Below are positions 21,101-29,071 of a DNA stretch of 64,000 nucleotides, piece after piece. The notes under the pieces are model-generated. The model did not search any database. It was not told the origin of the DNA and saw nothing but the letters and a program-made list of their open reading frames with translations. Origin of the DNA: Gilliamella sp. ESL0405 (GTDB taxonomy: Bacteria > Pseudomonadota > Gammaproteobacteria > Enterobacterales > Orbaceae). Within the stretch, counting starts at the first letter, position 1; every line of letters starts with the position of its first letter. A program made the translations under genes and the position numbers. The stretch covers positions 744,001 to 808,000 of the forward strand of contig NZ_CP048265.1 of the NCBI RefSeq assembly GCF_019469205.1. The letters run 5' to 3'.

Positions 21101-21629
21101 CGATACCCAAAAAAGAGTTAAATATAAGAATGGTGATATTGCTGAATATGGGCAGCATCCAACAAAAGGATTGATTTGGCGAAAGTATGTAGCGTTAGAT
21201 GAAGAAATTGAAATAGTTCGAATGCCTGATGAGATTAATTATGTGAAAGATAACATTATAATTAAATATCAATTTAGTAATACTAAAAGGCGATATACAG
21301 GACCAGATCCTTTAGCTGGATTTATAGGCGCTCTAGCTGAGGTAGGTTTTGAATTGATAACGACAGGAAGTTGCTTTTACGAAGCTTCTTGCTTTCCTAG
21401 TTCTGAACATGTGAATGGAACTAGTGTGGATACGACTTATATTAAAAATGTAGATAAAGATCAGAAAATTATAGATGCTATGGCTAAATTTCATTTCATA
21501 AAAAGATTGATAGGTATAAATCAATATTGTAAGAAATTATCTAATGCAGAACATCATGATGAACTTCATAATTCTCATTTACATTCAGGTGATTTTGATG
21601 AAACACAAGTGAAGATAATAACTATTTGA
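18192..21629 (+). CDS. Multidomain VgrG-linked T6SS effector, LytM-like N-terminus and M15-like C-terminal tip
   Basis: An 1145-aa protein encoded 18 bp after vgrG. The N-terminus (about 1-150) resembles an M23/LytM-like fold, with WHGGIHID (H44, H48, D50) and LYMHQ (H138). SH3-like segments follow near 190-350 and a scaffold runs to about 700. Next come a linker (AKLDLADYTP at 707) and a charged coiled region (about 750-860) that is repeated downstream. The C-terminal tip (about 1030-1145) carries H1073-x6-D1080 and H1129-x-H1131, the metal-site pattern of LAS peptidases such as M15/M74. A peptidoglycan-cutting role outside the cytoplasm is inferred; no signal peptide is present, as expected for T6SS cargo. 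Whether the N-terminal LytM-like domain is active or only structural cannot be told. Confidence 0.8.
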   Translation: MAIKKVTSFIFPVGTKQLTQDAYYKALSEADSGFYPFGDNGIWHGGIHIDQSVLNKIGNDEKLVCMANGEVIAYRVNEVYPKIVYNDNVQVQTPYKDLQKVAYFSSGFTLVRHYLQMPKVADSNETGPALTLYSLYMHQLDWYGYEQKKKDYGEIKYPHYWQPVSGKVNEEKAEAIYGSVIRENGKDSKAVGLLLKGSKVRLGEQKKGKSGWYKITSITQGILVTTNEFKNELGSTSGYVWKGDIGTSDTDRPTGNKAEADKDYEVCREDNYKVDAPEKEVKGIAVYEAADDKQKLTYLPITATFEFDGQENGYAKIRKIEGCSIPPALVAENGEEDAPHKGYVKMESVTLTALKPENLNEVIVLKQPIAIKKGDFIGYLGHNVSQSQRFDEFKEPALSTVKRTSDDKLPILTHIELFTCDDLPAFIEKTKALANNLPEYEKTIILVEKNAQLIQATQPSGFLHKGLGVKFISHTNSYYVKIKPEYTLNLSIISSLDTKTGEIIKGNGKRYYLTQEDKKNLSECYKLEYPQLIESDIPDKVEIVNDVFAYSIILNKDMTTSSIKIRFSPENVYYWIASKDVSHLKGLDGQLNSTIDYWNNFPLSLNNLPAATDYNTVYYPKTISLNSSLEYDESFMAIDDAEPDVIWRYIQAGNNQGIPIQGWINTKKGAQQHIKLVTPWHWPGFNTIEEKATIGELSNKVSKNKVAKLDLADYTPIMFALHEILTQLPLNLVILGQQPPPFNRKNLKEGLRNAWTAELIGHLLVKYESEWYADEALSKWNQIDDLFEKEKQEKKDFISKELDKIGITNPFERNIALQKLDEAHKNAKKNWQIEKEKRIKPSLWWKGVADKQSSQSTNTNNNAPTLTNLSEDGKAWFIHPVAMVDYFPGAGIVTYHIYHDGKIVKYIPQEILIGYEQKYKYVYHDKDDNEHEVCIVDWHTTKKKKDGVTVSEPNRNDANILEYKENVNEGDTQKRVKYKNGDIAEYGQHPTKGLIWRKYVALDEEIEIVRMPDEINYVKDNIIIKYQFSNTKRRYTGPDPLAGFIGALAEVGFELITTGSCFYEASCFPSSEHVNGTSVDTTYIKNVDKDQKIIDAMAKFHFIKRLIGINQYCKKLSNAEHHDELHNSHLHSGDFDETQVKIITI
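20682..20968 (+). repeat. Effector linker repeat, copy 1 (inside full effector)
   Basis: Encodes the linker from WQIEKEKRIKPSLWWKGV to the YEQKYKYVYHDK region. It is almost identical at the DNA level to 22691-22977, with weaker similarity extending upstream to about 20455 and 22450. Sequence diverges sharply after the repeat, where the variable tip begins. Confidence 0.85.
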
Positions 21630-21666
21630 TTATAAGAATATAAACTATTATATAAGGATACAATTT

Positions 21667-22326
21667 ATGAGATTTAATTTAATTATAATTTTCTTTTTTA
21701 GTTGTCTTGTTTTAAATTCGGTGGATGCTAAAACAAAGGATAATGATATCTATTCTAAACAGCTAAGTAAAGTATTAGAAAAATATCAGGGAGATAAGCA
21801 TATATCAATTAAGAATTATGCAAAAAAAATAGATGATTCTTGTAAGATTAAACATTCTTTTAGTGCGGCAAAAAAAGAAATAAATGAACGCAGAGAAAGA
21901 TGCGTATTATCGAAGATGACATATGATTTTGATGAAATGATTAGTCAAATGAAATTAAGAGAAAAAGTATATTTGTATTCAATAAATGGTATTGATCTTT
22001 ATTTTGAAAAGATGAAAGAAATTGATCCTCAAAGCTTAGAAAGTATAACCATCGAAGAAATGAAGCTTTTTACAAAAATCAATGATGAAATACAAGACAA
22101 TCTTACCATTTATTATCAAAAAAATGACTATGATGGTTTTTATGTAGAGTATCAAAAATATTATATTGATAATTTTATATACGTTTTAAACTATGGTACT
22201 GATGAATATGGACCGTTAGTTAATTTTTGGAAAAAATATTCTATCAATAATAATGGAAAATTTACATTAGAGGATTCATTTGAGTGTTATTTTGATAATA
22301 ATCTTGATAGAAATATATGCAACTAA
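21667..22326 (+). CDS. Putative periplasmic immunity protein, family A
   Basis: A 219-aa protein with an N-terminal signal peptide (hydrophobic residues 4-18, likely cleaved after VDA), placed 37 bp after the effector stop and preceded by AAGGATA. I recognise no named family. It shares a pattern with the proteins at 24939 and 26255: an N-terminal Y-x-G segment, a Cys-containing segment with charged residues (ERRERC), and a C-terminal FWKKYSINNNGKF stretch. Position after a toxin tip aimed at the cell wall, and export, make it the likely immunity protein for the M15-like tip of the upstream effector. Function is inferred only. Confidence 0.6.
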   Translation: MRFNLIIIFFFSCLVLNSVDAKTKDNDIYSKQLSKVLEKYQGDKHISIKNYAKKIDDSCKIKHSFSAAKKEINERRERCVLSKMTYDFDEMISQMKLREKVYLYSINGIDLYFEKMKEIDPQSLESITIEEMKLFTKINDEIQDNLTIYYQKNDYDGFYVEYQKYYIDNFIYVLNYGTDEYGPLVNFWKKYSINNNGKFTLEDSFECYFDNNLDRNICN

Positions 22327-22429
22327 TTTACAACAAAACTTTTGGTTTTAGCTTTATTGTTAATAACTTCATCATATGATAATCAATTTGATCTAATCAG
22401 CTGTTTAGTACAAAACATTGCCTCCATTG

Positions 22430-23587
22430 ATGAATATTTATAATCAGCACTACGAAAAAGTTGGATATGCAGAGCGTATAGGGCGCCTGTTAGTTAAATA
22501 TGAAGGTGAATGGTATGCGGATGAAGCGCTAACAAAGTGGAATGAGATAGATGAGCTGTTTGAAGAAGAAAAAGACGAAAAGAAAGATTTTATATCTAAA
22601 CTTTTAGACGAGCTGGGTATAGATAAAGAACATCAGAGAAAATTTGCATTCGATAAAGTAGACGAAGAGCTTGAACATATTAAAAGAGTCTGGCAAATCG
22701 AAAAAGAAAAGCGAATAAAACCTTCGTTATGGTGGAAAGGCGTTGCCGACAAACAATCCTCTCAAACTCTGAATACAAACAATAATGCACCGACACTAAC
22801 TAATTTATCAAAAGACGGTAAAGCTTGGTTTATTCACCCCGTCGCAATGGTAGATTATTTTCCCGGAGCGGGAATTGTGACTTATCAGATCTATCATGAT
22901 GGAAAAATCGAAAAGCATATACCTGAAAAAATACTGCCCGGCTATGAACAAAAATACAAATATGTCTATCATGATAAGAATAAAAAAATACATGAGTTAG
23001 GTATTTTTACTGTTTATGTGACTAAGGCTATGGCGAGAGGAAATATTCCGCAAGAACATGACGTAGAATTAATTAATGTTAAGGAATTTGAAAATGGATA
23101 CATTTCATCTGATGGTAGTGTTAAAGCAAAATTTGCAACATTTAATAGTGATCATAATAGATGGTATATAAATCCTAGTTGTTTTGCTGGGTTGCTCGGC
23201 GCTATGTTAGAACTAAATGCTGATTATTTAGGCTTTAACGGATTTAGCACTCATGACGCTAAGTCTGTAGAGAGCCAATCTCATATTAATGGGATTGCAG
23301 GAGACCTAAGGTATATATCAGAAAAGAGAAATGGTGAGCTAACATGGCTATCTTATTCAACTTTTGATTTTGATGAGCAAGAAAAATTTAATACTGCATT
23401 ATATAAATTTGGTTGGGCTAGAACATCGTTAATGTATTCGGAATATTTTACATATAAGAAACAATCAAATACTTTACTTAAATATACGAAGCATATGAAG
23501 AAGGCTCCGCCAAATGGATATGATCACTATCACCATTTACATATATGCGGTTTTGATTTTAACTTAATTATAAATGTACAGGATTAA
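22430..23587 (+). CDS. Orphan effector tip with shared linker and LAS-type peptidase domain
   Basis: About 385 aa; the start is uncertain because neither the ATG at 22430 nor the TTG at 22418 has a ribosome-binding site. From about 22460 it repeats the linker of the full effector (LLVKYEGEWYADEAL, then the near-identical copy at 22691-22977), but the N-terminal 750 residues are missing. The tip then diverges into a different domain that keeps the pattern H-x6-D (SHINGIAGD) and H-x-H (HHLHICGFD), again like M15/M74 metallopeptidases. It is probably a silent module able to recombine onto the 18192 effector. The next gene, 2 bp on, is its likely immunity gene. Confidence 0.72.
   Translation: MNIYNQHYEKVGYAERIGRLLVKYEGEWYADEALTKWNEIDELFEEEKDEKKDFISKLLDELGIDKEHQRKFAFDKVDEELEHIKRVWQIEKEKRIKPSLWWKGVADKQSSQTLNTNNNAPTLTNLSKDGKAWFIHPVAMVDYFPGAGIVTYQIYHDGKIEKHIPEKILPGYEQKYKYVYHDKNKKIHELGIFTVYVTKAMARGNIPQEHDVELINVKEFENGYISSDGSVKAKFATFNSDHNRWYINPSCFAGLLGAMLELNADYLGFNGFSTHDAKSVESQSHINGIAGDLRYISEKRNGELTWLSYSTFDFDEQEKFNTALYKFGWARTSLMYSEYFTYKKQSNTLLKYTKHMKKAPPNGYDHYHHLHICGFDFNLIINVQD
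22691..22977 (+). repeat. Effector linker repeat, copy 2 (in orphan tip)
   Basis: Direct repeat of 20682-20968, about 2.0 kb downstream, in the same orientation and reading frame. Only scattered base changes are seen. Recombination between the copies would delete the first tip and its immunity gene and fuse the second tip to the full scaffold. Confidence 0.85.
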
Positions 23588-23589
23588 AA

Positions 23590-24186
23590 ATGATCAGATA
23601 TCCATTTTTCTATATATGCATATTATTTTTCTCATTTTTTTCTTTTGCAGAAGATAAAAATAAAGATCTCAATAATATCCTTTATGAATTTAAAGGGTAT
23701 TCAAAAAAAACATCTTCTTATCATTCTTTGAAAGACTTTTTTGCGGATAATAATCAAATATATGATGAAAAAAATCCATTGAATGCGCTTTTTGATCCCA
23801 ATACACCTTTATTAAGCATGGTTGAGCATAGAAAACCTTACACAGGTGAAGCTATATTATTTAAAAAGCTTCCGCTTGATAACAAGCTAAATGTGTACCT
23901 TTTTGCTTATTGGGATCGTAATGATCAAGATTCATATTATAACCTTCCATCTCTTGAATTACAGATTTTTGATAAAAGTAATCAACTGATTAGTAAAATG
24001 ATTGTTGTGGATGGTGCACAAGCAGAGTGCTCAATCAATAAAAGAACACGTATTTATAAAAATAAGAAATTTGAAATAATAGAATCAGAATATTGCATTG
24101 ATATAGAAACAGACAAGCTTATGACTGAACAACATAAGGTAAGTTATTATTTAATTGATAATATGGGTAATATTAATTTTGAATAA
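23590..24186 (+). CDS. Putative periplasmic immunity protein
   Basis: A 198-aa protein with a signal peptide (hydrophobic residues 5-18, cleavage likely after FSFA). It starts 2 bp after the stop of the orphan tip, so the two would be co-translated if expressed. It matches no family I recognise. It holds two cysteines in the C-terminal half (AQAEC and EYCID) that could form a disulphide in the periplasm. It is the natural candidate for immunity against the tip at 22430. Base composition is very AT-rich, like the rest of this array. Confidence 0.55.
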   Translation: MIRYPFFYICILFFSFFSFAEDKNKDLNNILYEFKGYSKKTSSYHSLKDFFADNNQIYDEKNPLNALFDPNTPLLSMVEHRKPYTGEAILFKKLPLDNKLNVYLFAYWDRNDQDSYYNLPSLELQIFDKSNQLISKMIVVDGAQAECSINKRTRIYKNKKFEIIESEYCIDIETDKLMTEQHKVSYYLIDNMGNINFE

Positions 24187-24329
24187 CGATTGTGACAAAG
24201 TTTAAATTAGACTAATCAAAGGCATTTTTTCATCACCTTTATTTTTTATATTAAATAATATTCTAATAAAAAATACAATATTAATTAAAATGTTGTATTA
24301 AGCGTGAATAACATTGAGGAAATTTAATA

Positions 24330-24935
24330 ATGAAATTTATTCAAAGATTTATCATAATCTGTCTATTATCATTATTTAATGTAAATATTGCATTGTCAGA
24401 AAATTTTAAGAGTGATTTACCTTACTATCATAAAATTAAATTACCCTATTCTTCCAATCAGTTAAAAAAATATTATTATTGGGGAGAATATGGCTTATAT
24501 CTTTCCCCTAATATGCCATTTCCATTAAGATTTACCAATAAAGAATTTTCATTTAAACCAAAATTATTTGAATATCTTACTAAAACAACTTTTTATTTTC
24601 CTCATTGTTATTTTTATTATAAGGACATTTTATATAAAGGCATTATTCAAATGGCTATAGGTGAAAATGATGAGAAAGTTTTTACTTTTCAATTATATAG
24701 TTATGGTAATAACGGAAATTTGATTGATGCTATACTTTTGTACAAAATTCAAAATGGCGAAATATCCTATTGGAATGATTTTGTAATAAAGCCTGATGGT
24801 AAAATATTAATAAAACAACATCAACAACAAAATCTATTTGAGCTAGATGAAAATCCAAAAGATAAAAAAATTTATACCAAAGAAAAGAAATATCAAATGA
24901 GTTCTTCAGGCTTTTTTAACACAATAAAGGATTAA
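24330..24935 (+). CDS. Exported protein of unknown function, probable immunity gene
   Basis: A 201-aa protein with a clear signal peptide (residues 5-22, ending near ALSE) and a good ribosome-binding site (GAGGAA). The mature part is rich in Tyr, Phe and Lys and has no motif I recognise. No toxin tip lies directly upstream, so it may be an orphan immunity gene left after loss of its toxin. It ends 3 bp before the next exported protein, suggesting co-transcription. Immunity is inferred from export, size and neighbourhood only. Confidence 0.5.
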   Translation: MKFIQRFIIICLLSLFNVNIALSENFKSDLPYYHKIKLPYSSNQLKKYYYWGEYGLYLSPNMPFPLRFTNKEFSFKPKLFEYLTKTTFYFPHCYFYYKDILYKGIIQMAIGENDEKVFTFQLYSYGNNGNLIDAILLYKIQNGEISYWNDFVIKPDGKILIKQHQQQNLFELDENPKDKKIYTKEKKYQMSSSGFFNTIKD

Positions 24936-24938
24936 GTA

Positions 24939-25928
24939 ATGAAAAATTTATTGTTTATCCAAATAGTTTTATTTTTTGTCAGTTTTTGTTGTTATGGAGA
25001 GGAAATTAATGTTATTGAGAACTATAAAGGTAAATCTTTTCTTAACGCGATAGATATCACTAAACTAACAAAAGATTGCGAAAAAAACGATAATTTTTGG
25101 CATATTTCAAATACTGAACGAGAAGAAATACTTGAGCGTTGTCCAATTAATCAAATGGCTTCATATTTTGATAATTTATATGACGTTATTAGAAATAATA
25201 TTGTTATATATGATGATGATGATTTAAAGCTTACTATTAATAAAAAAATCTATAATAAAACCGTTAATAATAAAATATATCCAGTTAAAGAGCTTAACTT
25301 ATCTCTTATTCATGAAGGAAACCTTGAAGATAAAATTATACTGGCAAATAGTTCTTATGATGTTGAAGGTTATTATTGGTTAAGTAACCAATACTATTAT
25401 ATATCACCTAATATGGATATTTATATATTATTGGCAAAAGATGTCGAAACCAGTATAAAACCAATATTTTGGAAGCATTACCAAATAGATAAAAAAAGTT
25501 TACAGTTTCAACTAAAAGCATTATTAATTGACGAAGGTTATAAATATCAAATTATTTATCCTGATCAATTTAAAATTCTCGAAGGTTCGCTTGAAACTTC
25601 AAAATATCAAATTAATAAACTAAAAACTTGTTATCAAGAAGAATACTCAACTAGTTGTAGTATAGAATCTTATCGTTTCTATCATAATATTTTATCTCAA
25701 AAATTAAATTTTCTTAAAACTAAAAATCCTCATGCTAACGAGCTCATGGAAATAATAGATAAAGAAATCAATATGGTGTGTTTAACTTCACAACCTCCAA
25801 ATTATCAGGATGAAACGAAGAATTTTACCTATAAGATTACCAAATGCTTAACAGAACAACTACATCAAAAAATAGAGGACATAGATCAAAAATTGGCGGA
25901 ATATTATCCACACCAAAATATTAAATAG
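24939..25928 (+). CDS. Putative periplasmic immunity protein, family A (long form)
   Basis: A 329-aa exported protein (signal peptide about 1-19, ending CCYGEE). The segment NYKGKSFLNAIDITKLTKDC followed by REEILERCPINQM matches the family-A pattern of the proteins at 21667 and 26255 and of the decayed copy at 30514. A C-terminal extension from about residue 210 has four or more cysteines (TCYQEE, TSCSIE, MVCLT, KCLTE). It has no tip directly upstream, but a decayed family-A-type tip lies just downstream at 25982. The assignment as immunity is inferred. Confidence 0.55.
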   Translation: MKNLLFIQIVLFFVSFCCYGEEINVIENYKGKSFLNAIDITKLTKDCEKNDNFWHISNTEREEILERCPINQMASYFDNLYDVIRNNIVIYDDDDLKLTINKKIYNKTVNNKIYPVKELNLSLIHEGNLEDKIILANSSYDVEGYYWLSNQYYYISPNMDIYILLAKDVETSIKPIFWKHYQIDKKSLQFQLKALLIDEGYKYQIIYPDQFKILEGSLETSKYQINKLKTCYQEEYSTSCSIESYRFYHNILSQKLNFLKTKNPHANELMEIIDKEINMVCLTSQPPNYQDETKNFTYKITKCLTEQLHQKIEDIDQKLAEYYPHQNIK

Positions 25929-25981
25929 TAATAACTTCTACAATTTTGATCGTTTAGTAATACTGTTTTACTAGTGCTTGA

Positions 25982-26224
25982 CATGTAAATGGAAAAAGTA
26001 TTGCCACAAAATACATTAGAAAAGTTAAAAATTTAACTGATTGGGAAAAAGATAAAGAATTTGTTAAGGCTTTGGCTAAATTCCATTTTGGAACGTTTCG
26101 AATAGGAGAAGATATTTATGACTTATTTAAAGATATATCAGGAGCAGTAAATGGATACAGATTACATAATAGCCATTTGCATACAGAAAATTTTGATTTT
26201 AATACCATTAAAATAATTGGATAA
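25982..26224 (+). pseudogene. Decayed orphan effector tip (M15-like C-terminus)
   Basis: An 80-codon open stretch from a CAT at 25982 to TAA at 26222, with a TGA immediately upstream and no start codon or linker. It is homologous to the C-terminal tip of the 18192 effector: HVNGKSIATKYI against HVNGTSVDTTYI, then ALAKFHF, then LHNSHLHTENFD against LHNSHLHSGDFD. The Asp of the H-x6-D metal site is replaced by Ala, so it would be inactive even if fused. The rest of the 25929-26254 gap holds nothing else recognisable. Confidence 0.78.
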
Positions 26225-26254
26225 TCGAAGAGTTAAATTAGAAGGATAAAGGGA

Positions 26255-27316
26255 ATGAAAAAAAATTTTTTAACTTTGATTTTATTGTTTATTTTCTCTA
26301 TAGGAATTGTTCATTCAAATGAATCACCGGATATTTGGGATTATTATAAAGTTTCAAAAAATTCTGTTTCTGGTAATAAATCAGGTTATAGCAGAGAATT
26401 TTTAACGCAAAAGTATCCGCGAATTAAACTAATATTAATTGATGGAAATATTATAGTTGATACAATTTGTCTTATTCACTATGAAACATCAACAAATCTT
26501 ACTACACCTTTATCTTATTGGAAAACTCCAGAAAAAGTAGAAAAATATAAAAAAATTTTTTCAGAAGAAGGGATCCTTTTAGGAGATCAATTTGAGGCAA
26601 TAAAATTTCCTAATAATCATGAAGATAAATTATGCTTGGAAGAGGGTTTAACTGATTTAATAAAGATCGATAATTATTTTGTTTTTCTAACTAAGTCAGA
26701 TTACTTATTAATATTTTCGAAGCAATTGAAAAAAAATAATGAATCGCCCATAACTTATCGAGGATTTAATTATAAGATACCAAATCGGGAATTTAGTTGG
26801 TTTGGTCATCCCATGTTGACAAATAAAAAATTTGTAGAGGATATGAATAAGAAGTGTGATTTTCCCGATGATGGATCTTATTATAATTCTTACTTTGCCA
26901 ATGAATGTGATTTAAACGAATTAGGTCAATATTTTGGTAAAGTTAGTGACACTTTATTTAACAAAAAGAAAGAGATATATCAAAAAGGAGAATATCGATA
27001 CAATTTAACTAAAAAGCAGCATGGAGAGTTTGATTTCGAAATATTTTTGAATATTGAAAAAAATAATAAATTAATAGATAAATTATCAATTTTTAAAGAA
27101 AAAATTTTAGAATCGGCTGCTTTTTCACAGTATTACTACATTGATAAAAATTTAAAAAATGTTTGGTTATTAAATTATGTTGGTGATCACTATACACAAT
27201 ATATTGAAAAATGGAGACATTATAAAATAGATAATAGTGGGCACTTCAAGTTATTGGAATCGATTTCATGTAAATATCGTGATAGACAAAGAGTTGTAAA
27301 ATGTCACAAAGATTAA
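26255..27316 (+). CDS. Putative periplasmic immunity protein, family A (two-part)
   Basis: A 353-aa protein with a signal peptide (about 1-22, ending VHSNE) and a strong ribosome-binding site (AAAGGGA). The C-terminal half (about 185-350) matches the family-A proteins: a KKCDFPDDGS segment, NECDLNELGQYFG, and YYYIDKNLKNVWLLNY with the WRHYKIDNSGHFKL ending seen as FWKKYSINNNGKF at 21667. The N-terminal half is unrelated to those and could be a second immunity-like domain. It follows the decayed tip at 25982, which it probably once neutralised. No named family recognised. Confidence 0.55.
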   Translation: MKKNFLTLILLFIFSIGIVHSNESPDIWDYYKVSKNSVSGNKSGYSREFLTQKYPRIKLILIDGNIIVDTICLIHYETSTNLTTPLSYWKTPEKVEKYKKIFSEEGILLGDQFEAIKFPNNHEDKLCLEEGLTDLIKIDNYFVFLTKSDYLLIFSKQLKKNNESPITYRGFNYKIPNREFSWFGHPMLTNKKFVEDMNKKCDFPDDGSYYNSYFANECDLNELGQYFGKVSDTLFNKKKEIYQKGEYRYNLTKKQHGEFDFEIFLNIEKNNKLIDKLSIFKEKILESAAFSQYYYIDKNLKNVWLLNYVGDHYTQYIEKWRHYKIDNSGHFKLLESISCKYRDRQRVVKCHKD

Positions 27317-27387
27317 GAATGTCTTCGTTAAAGTTTTGCTACCTTAGAAGAAAATTTTAGGTTTGTGAACTAAGTTGTGTAGATTAA

Positions 27388-28356
27388 ATGGCTAAACTCG
27401 ATTTAAAAGATTATAGCCCGGCAATGAAAGAGGCAGAAGACAGCTCAAAGCAACAAACAGAAACTTCATCAACGCCAGCCACCTTGAGTCAAAATGGAAG
27501 GGTGTGGTTTATGCATCCTGTATCTATGATAAATTATTTCTCTGATAATAAGGTTCTTTTTCAAAAAGGCGATAAAGATGAAATAATTCGAGAAATCAAT
27601 ATCCGCCTTGCCGGTTTTGGTGGCAATGTCCCGACTGATGAGTTTACGGAAAGAACGGAAAACATGATCAAACAGTTTCAACGTGACTATATGAAAGTTG
27701 AAGAAACGGGTGTTGTTGATATGGATGTAATAACGGCAATTGATGAATTTTCTGTTGAATACGATTTACCAAGCGATGAATGGGTAAAGAAGCCTTCTTC
27801 TGATGATCAACAAATGTTTTGTCCATGTGGTTTGTGTGATGGATTTGGTCAAAATAGACATAAAGATCTGTATTATGGAGCACAGTTAGAATCAACGCAT
27901 AGATATGAATATCCTGGTATACATAGGTCACTTTTATGGGCACTAAAAGCTGTAATATTTTATTTAAAAAAAGAAAATTCAGTTTATAGTTTCAGAAAAA
28001 TTTCATCGGGATATAGATGCTATGATAGAAATCTTCAAAAAAATAGACGGACTACAAACCATAAAGGTAAAGCTTTAGATATACATTTTAATAAAAATGG
28101 TGTTAGAACAAGATCATGCGAAGATATGGATAAGTTGAGAAAAGATATTTTTAATAATTATTTAGGAGCTAAGTGGGATTGGTTAGCTGGACAAAATAAT
28201 ATCTTCAATTTGGAGTCTGCGAAAAAAGGTGCAAAAAGCTGGGTGCACTATGATGTACGGCAATTTGATCAAATTTTCCTAAAAGATGAATATTTTTGTA
28301 AAGATTCAGAAACATTAAATGGCAAACCTCTAGTATCATTAATAATTAATGAGTAA
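27388..28356 (+). CDS. Orphan effector tip: peptidoglycan-binding domain plus M15-type peptidase
   Basis: A 322-aa protein. Residues 1-52 copy pieces of the full effector linker (MAKLDLKDYSPAM against AKLDLADYTPIM; QNGRVWFMHPVSMINYF against EDGKAWFIHPVAMVDYF). A peptidoglycan-binding-type helical domain follows (about 65-120). The C-terminal M15-type peptidase has SSGYRCYDRN, then TTNHKGKALDIHF (H225, D231) and WVHYD (H287), the zinc-site pattern of the family. There is no good ribosome-binding site, so it may be a silent module. It overlaps the next, exported, protein by 8 bp. Peptidoglycan cleavage is a strong inference from the two domains. Confidence 0.8.
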   Translation: MAKLDLKDYSPAMKEAEDSSKQQTETSSTPATLSQNGRVWFMHPVSMINYFSDNKVLFQKGDKDEIIREINIRLAGFGGNVPTDEFTERTENMIKQFQRDYMKVEETGVVDMDVITAIDEFSVEYDLPSDEWVKKPSSDDQQMFCPCGLCDGFGQNRHKDLYYGAQLESTHRYEYPGIHRSLLWALKAVIFYLKKENSVYSFRKISSGYRCYDRNLQKNRRTTNHKGKALDIHFNKNGVRTRSCEDMDKLRKDIFNNYLGAKWDWLAGQNNIFNLESAKKGAKSWVHYDVRQFDQIFLKDEYFCKDSETLNGKPLVSLIINE

Positions 28357-28915
28357 TAAGTATATGAAAAATAAATGTTTATTGATTTGTTTGTTATTTT
28401 ATATAATTTCTTTTTTTACTTATGCGCAAGAACCGTATATAGAAAAAGATTCAAATAAAATTTTCCGTCACAATAACAAAAATGTTTGTTTTGTAAAAAG
28501 TGAAGATCGTTTACCATTAAATAAAAGTCATAGAAATTCAAAGTATAAGCAAACAAATATGGAAAGTTGTCAAGTTGAAGATTTGGAATTATGGAATTGT
28601 GAAATAGATTTTCGTTATATACCTTTACCATCAAAAAATAGTATTGATATGTTATTAGTACCAATGGATTGTGGCGATTTCCCGTATAGGTTATATTTAA
28701 TAACAATAAAAGATCATCAAATCCGCTCAGAATTATATGTTGAAGGAGAGTGGTATGAGTCAGGATACAATGAAGATATGATTGAGAAAACGCATTTTAA
28801 CATCTCAAAAGATTTTATCATTACCGTTACAACTGAATATGATAATAAGTTAACAATTAAGCATTACTATTTAAACGATAATGGATACATTGAAGAAAAA
28901 AACAATAATAATTAA
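28349..28915 (+). CDS. Putative periplasmic immunity protein, family B
   Basis: A 188-aa protein whose start overlaps the end of the M15 tip. Translation could begin at 28349 or at the ATG at 28364; both give a signal peptide ending near TYAQE. The C-terminal half has YLITIKDHQI, then HFNISKDFIITV and a final LNDNGYIEE; the same pattern (YLVTVKDHQV, EFNIDKNMVIEL, INKNGEFE) occurs in the broken gene at 29072-30171. It is the likely immunity partner of the tip at 27388. Not a family I can name. Confidence 0.58.
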   Translation: MSNKYMKNKCLLICLLFYIISFFTYAQEPYIEKDSNKIFRHNNKNVCFVKSEDRLPLNKSHRNSKYKQTNMESCQVEDLELWNCEIDFRYIPLPSKNSIDMLLVPMDCGDFPYRLYLITIKDHQIRSELYVEGEWYESGYNEDMIEKTHFNISKDFIITVTTEYDNKLTIKHYYLNDNGYIEEKNNNN

Positions 28916-28948
28916 ATAAAAAATAAAACAAACTTAAAAAAAGCGAAA

Positions 28949-29005
28949 TATATGGATGTTGAAGAAACTGATTTTGTGGATATGCAAATAATTGAAGCGT
29001 TTTGA
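28949..29005 (+). pseudogene. Fragment of a second peptidoglycan-binding effector tip
   Basis: Nineteen codons ending in TGA read YMDVEETDFVDMQIIEAF, matching YMKVEETGVVDMDVITAI of the tip at 27388, also at the DNA level (27694-27750). No start or flanking domain survives. It marks a lost copy of that tip type just upstream of a second family-B immunity gene. Confidence 0.65.
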
Positions 29006-29071
29006 TGAAATTATTCCTATCCAAAATATGTAAAACTAACTAGTTGAATTTGAAGATTTTATGGAAATAAG

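Noticed and set aside
22691-22977. Linker repeats as a CRISPR or transposon feature
   Set aside because: Only two copies, long, in coding frame, without spacers or terminal inverted repeats; they are protein-linker duplications.
27668-27943. - strand frame inside the M15 tip gene
   Set aside because: Opposite strand of a well-supported domain pair; His-rich shadow translation only.
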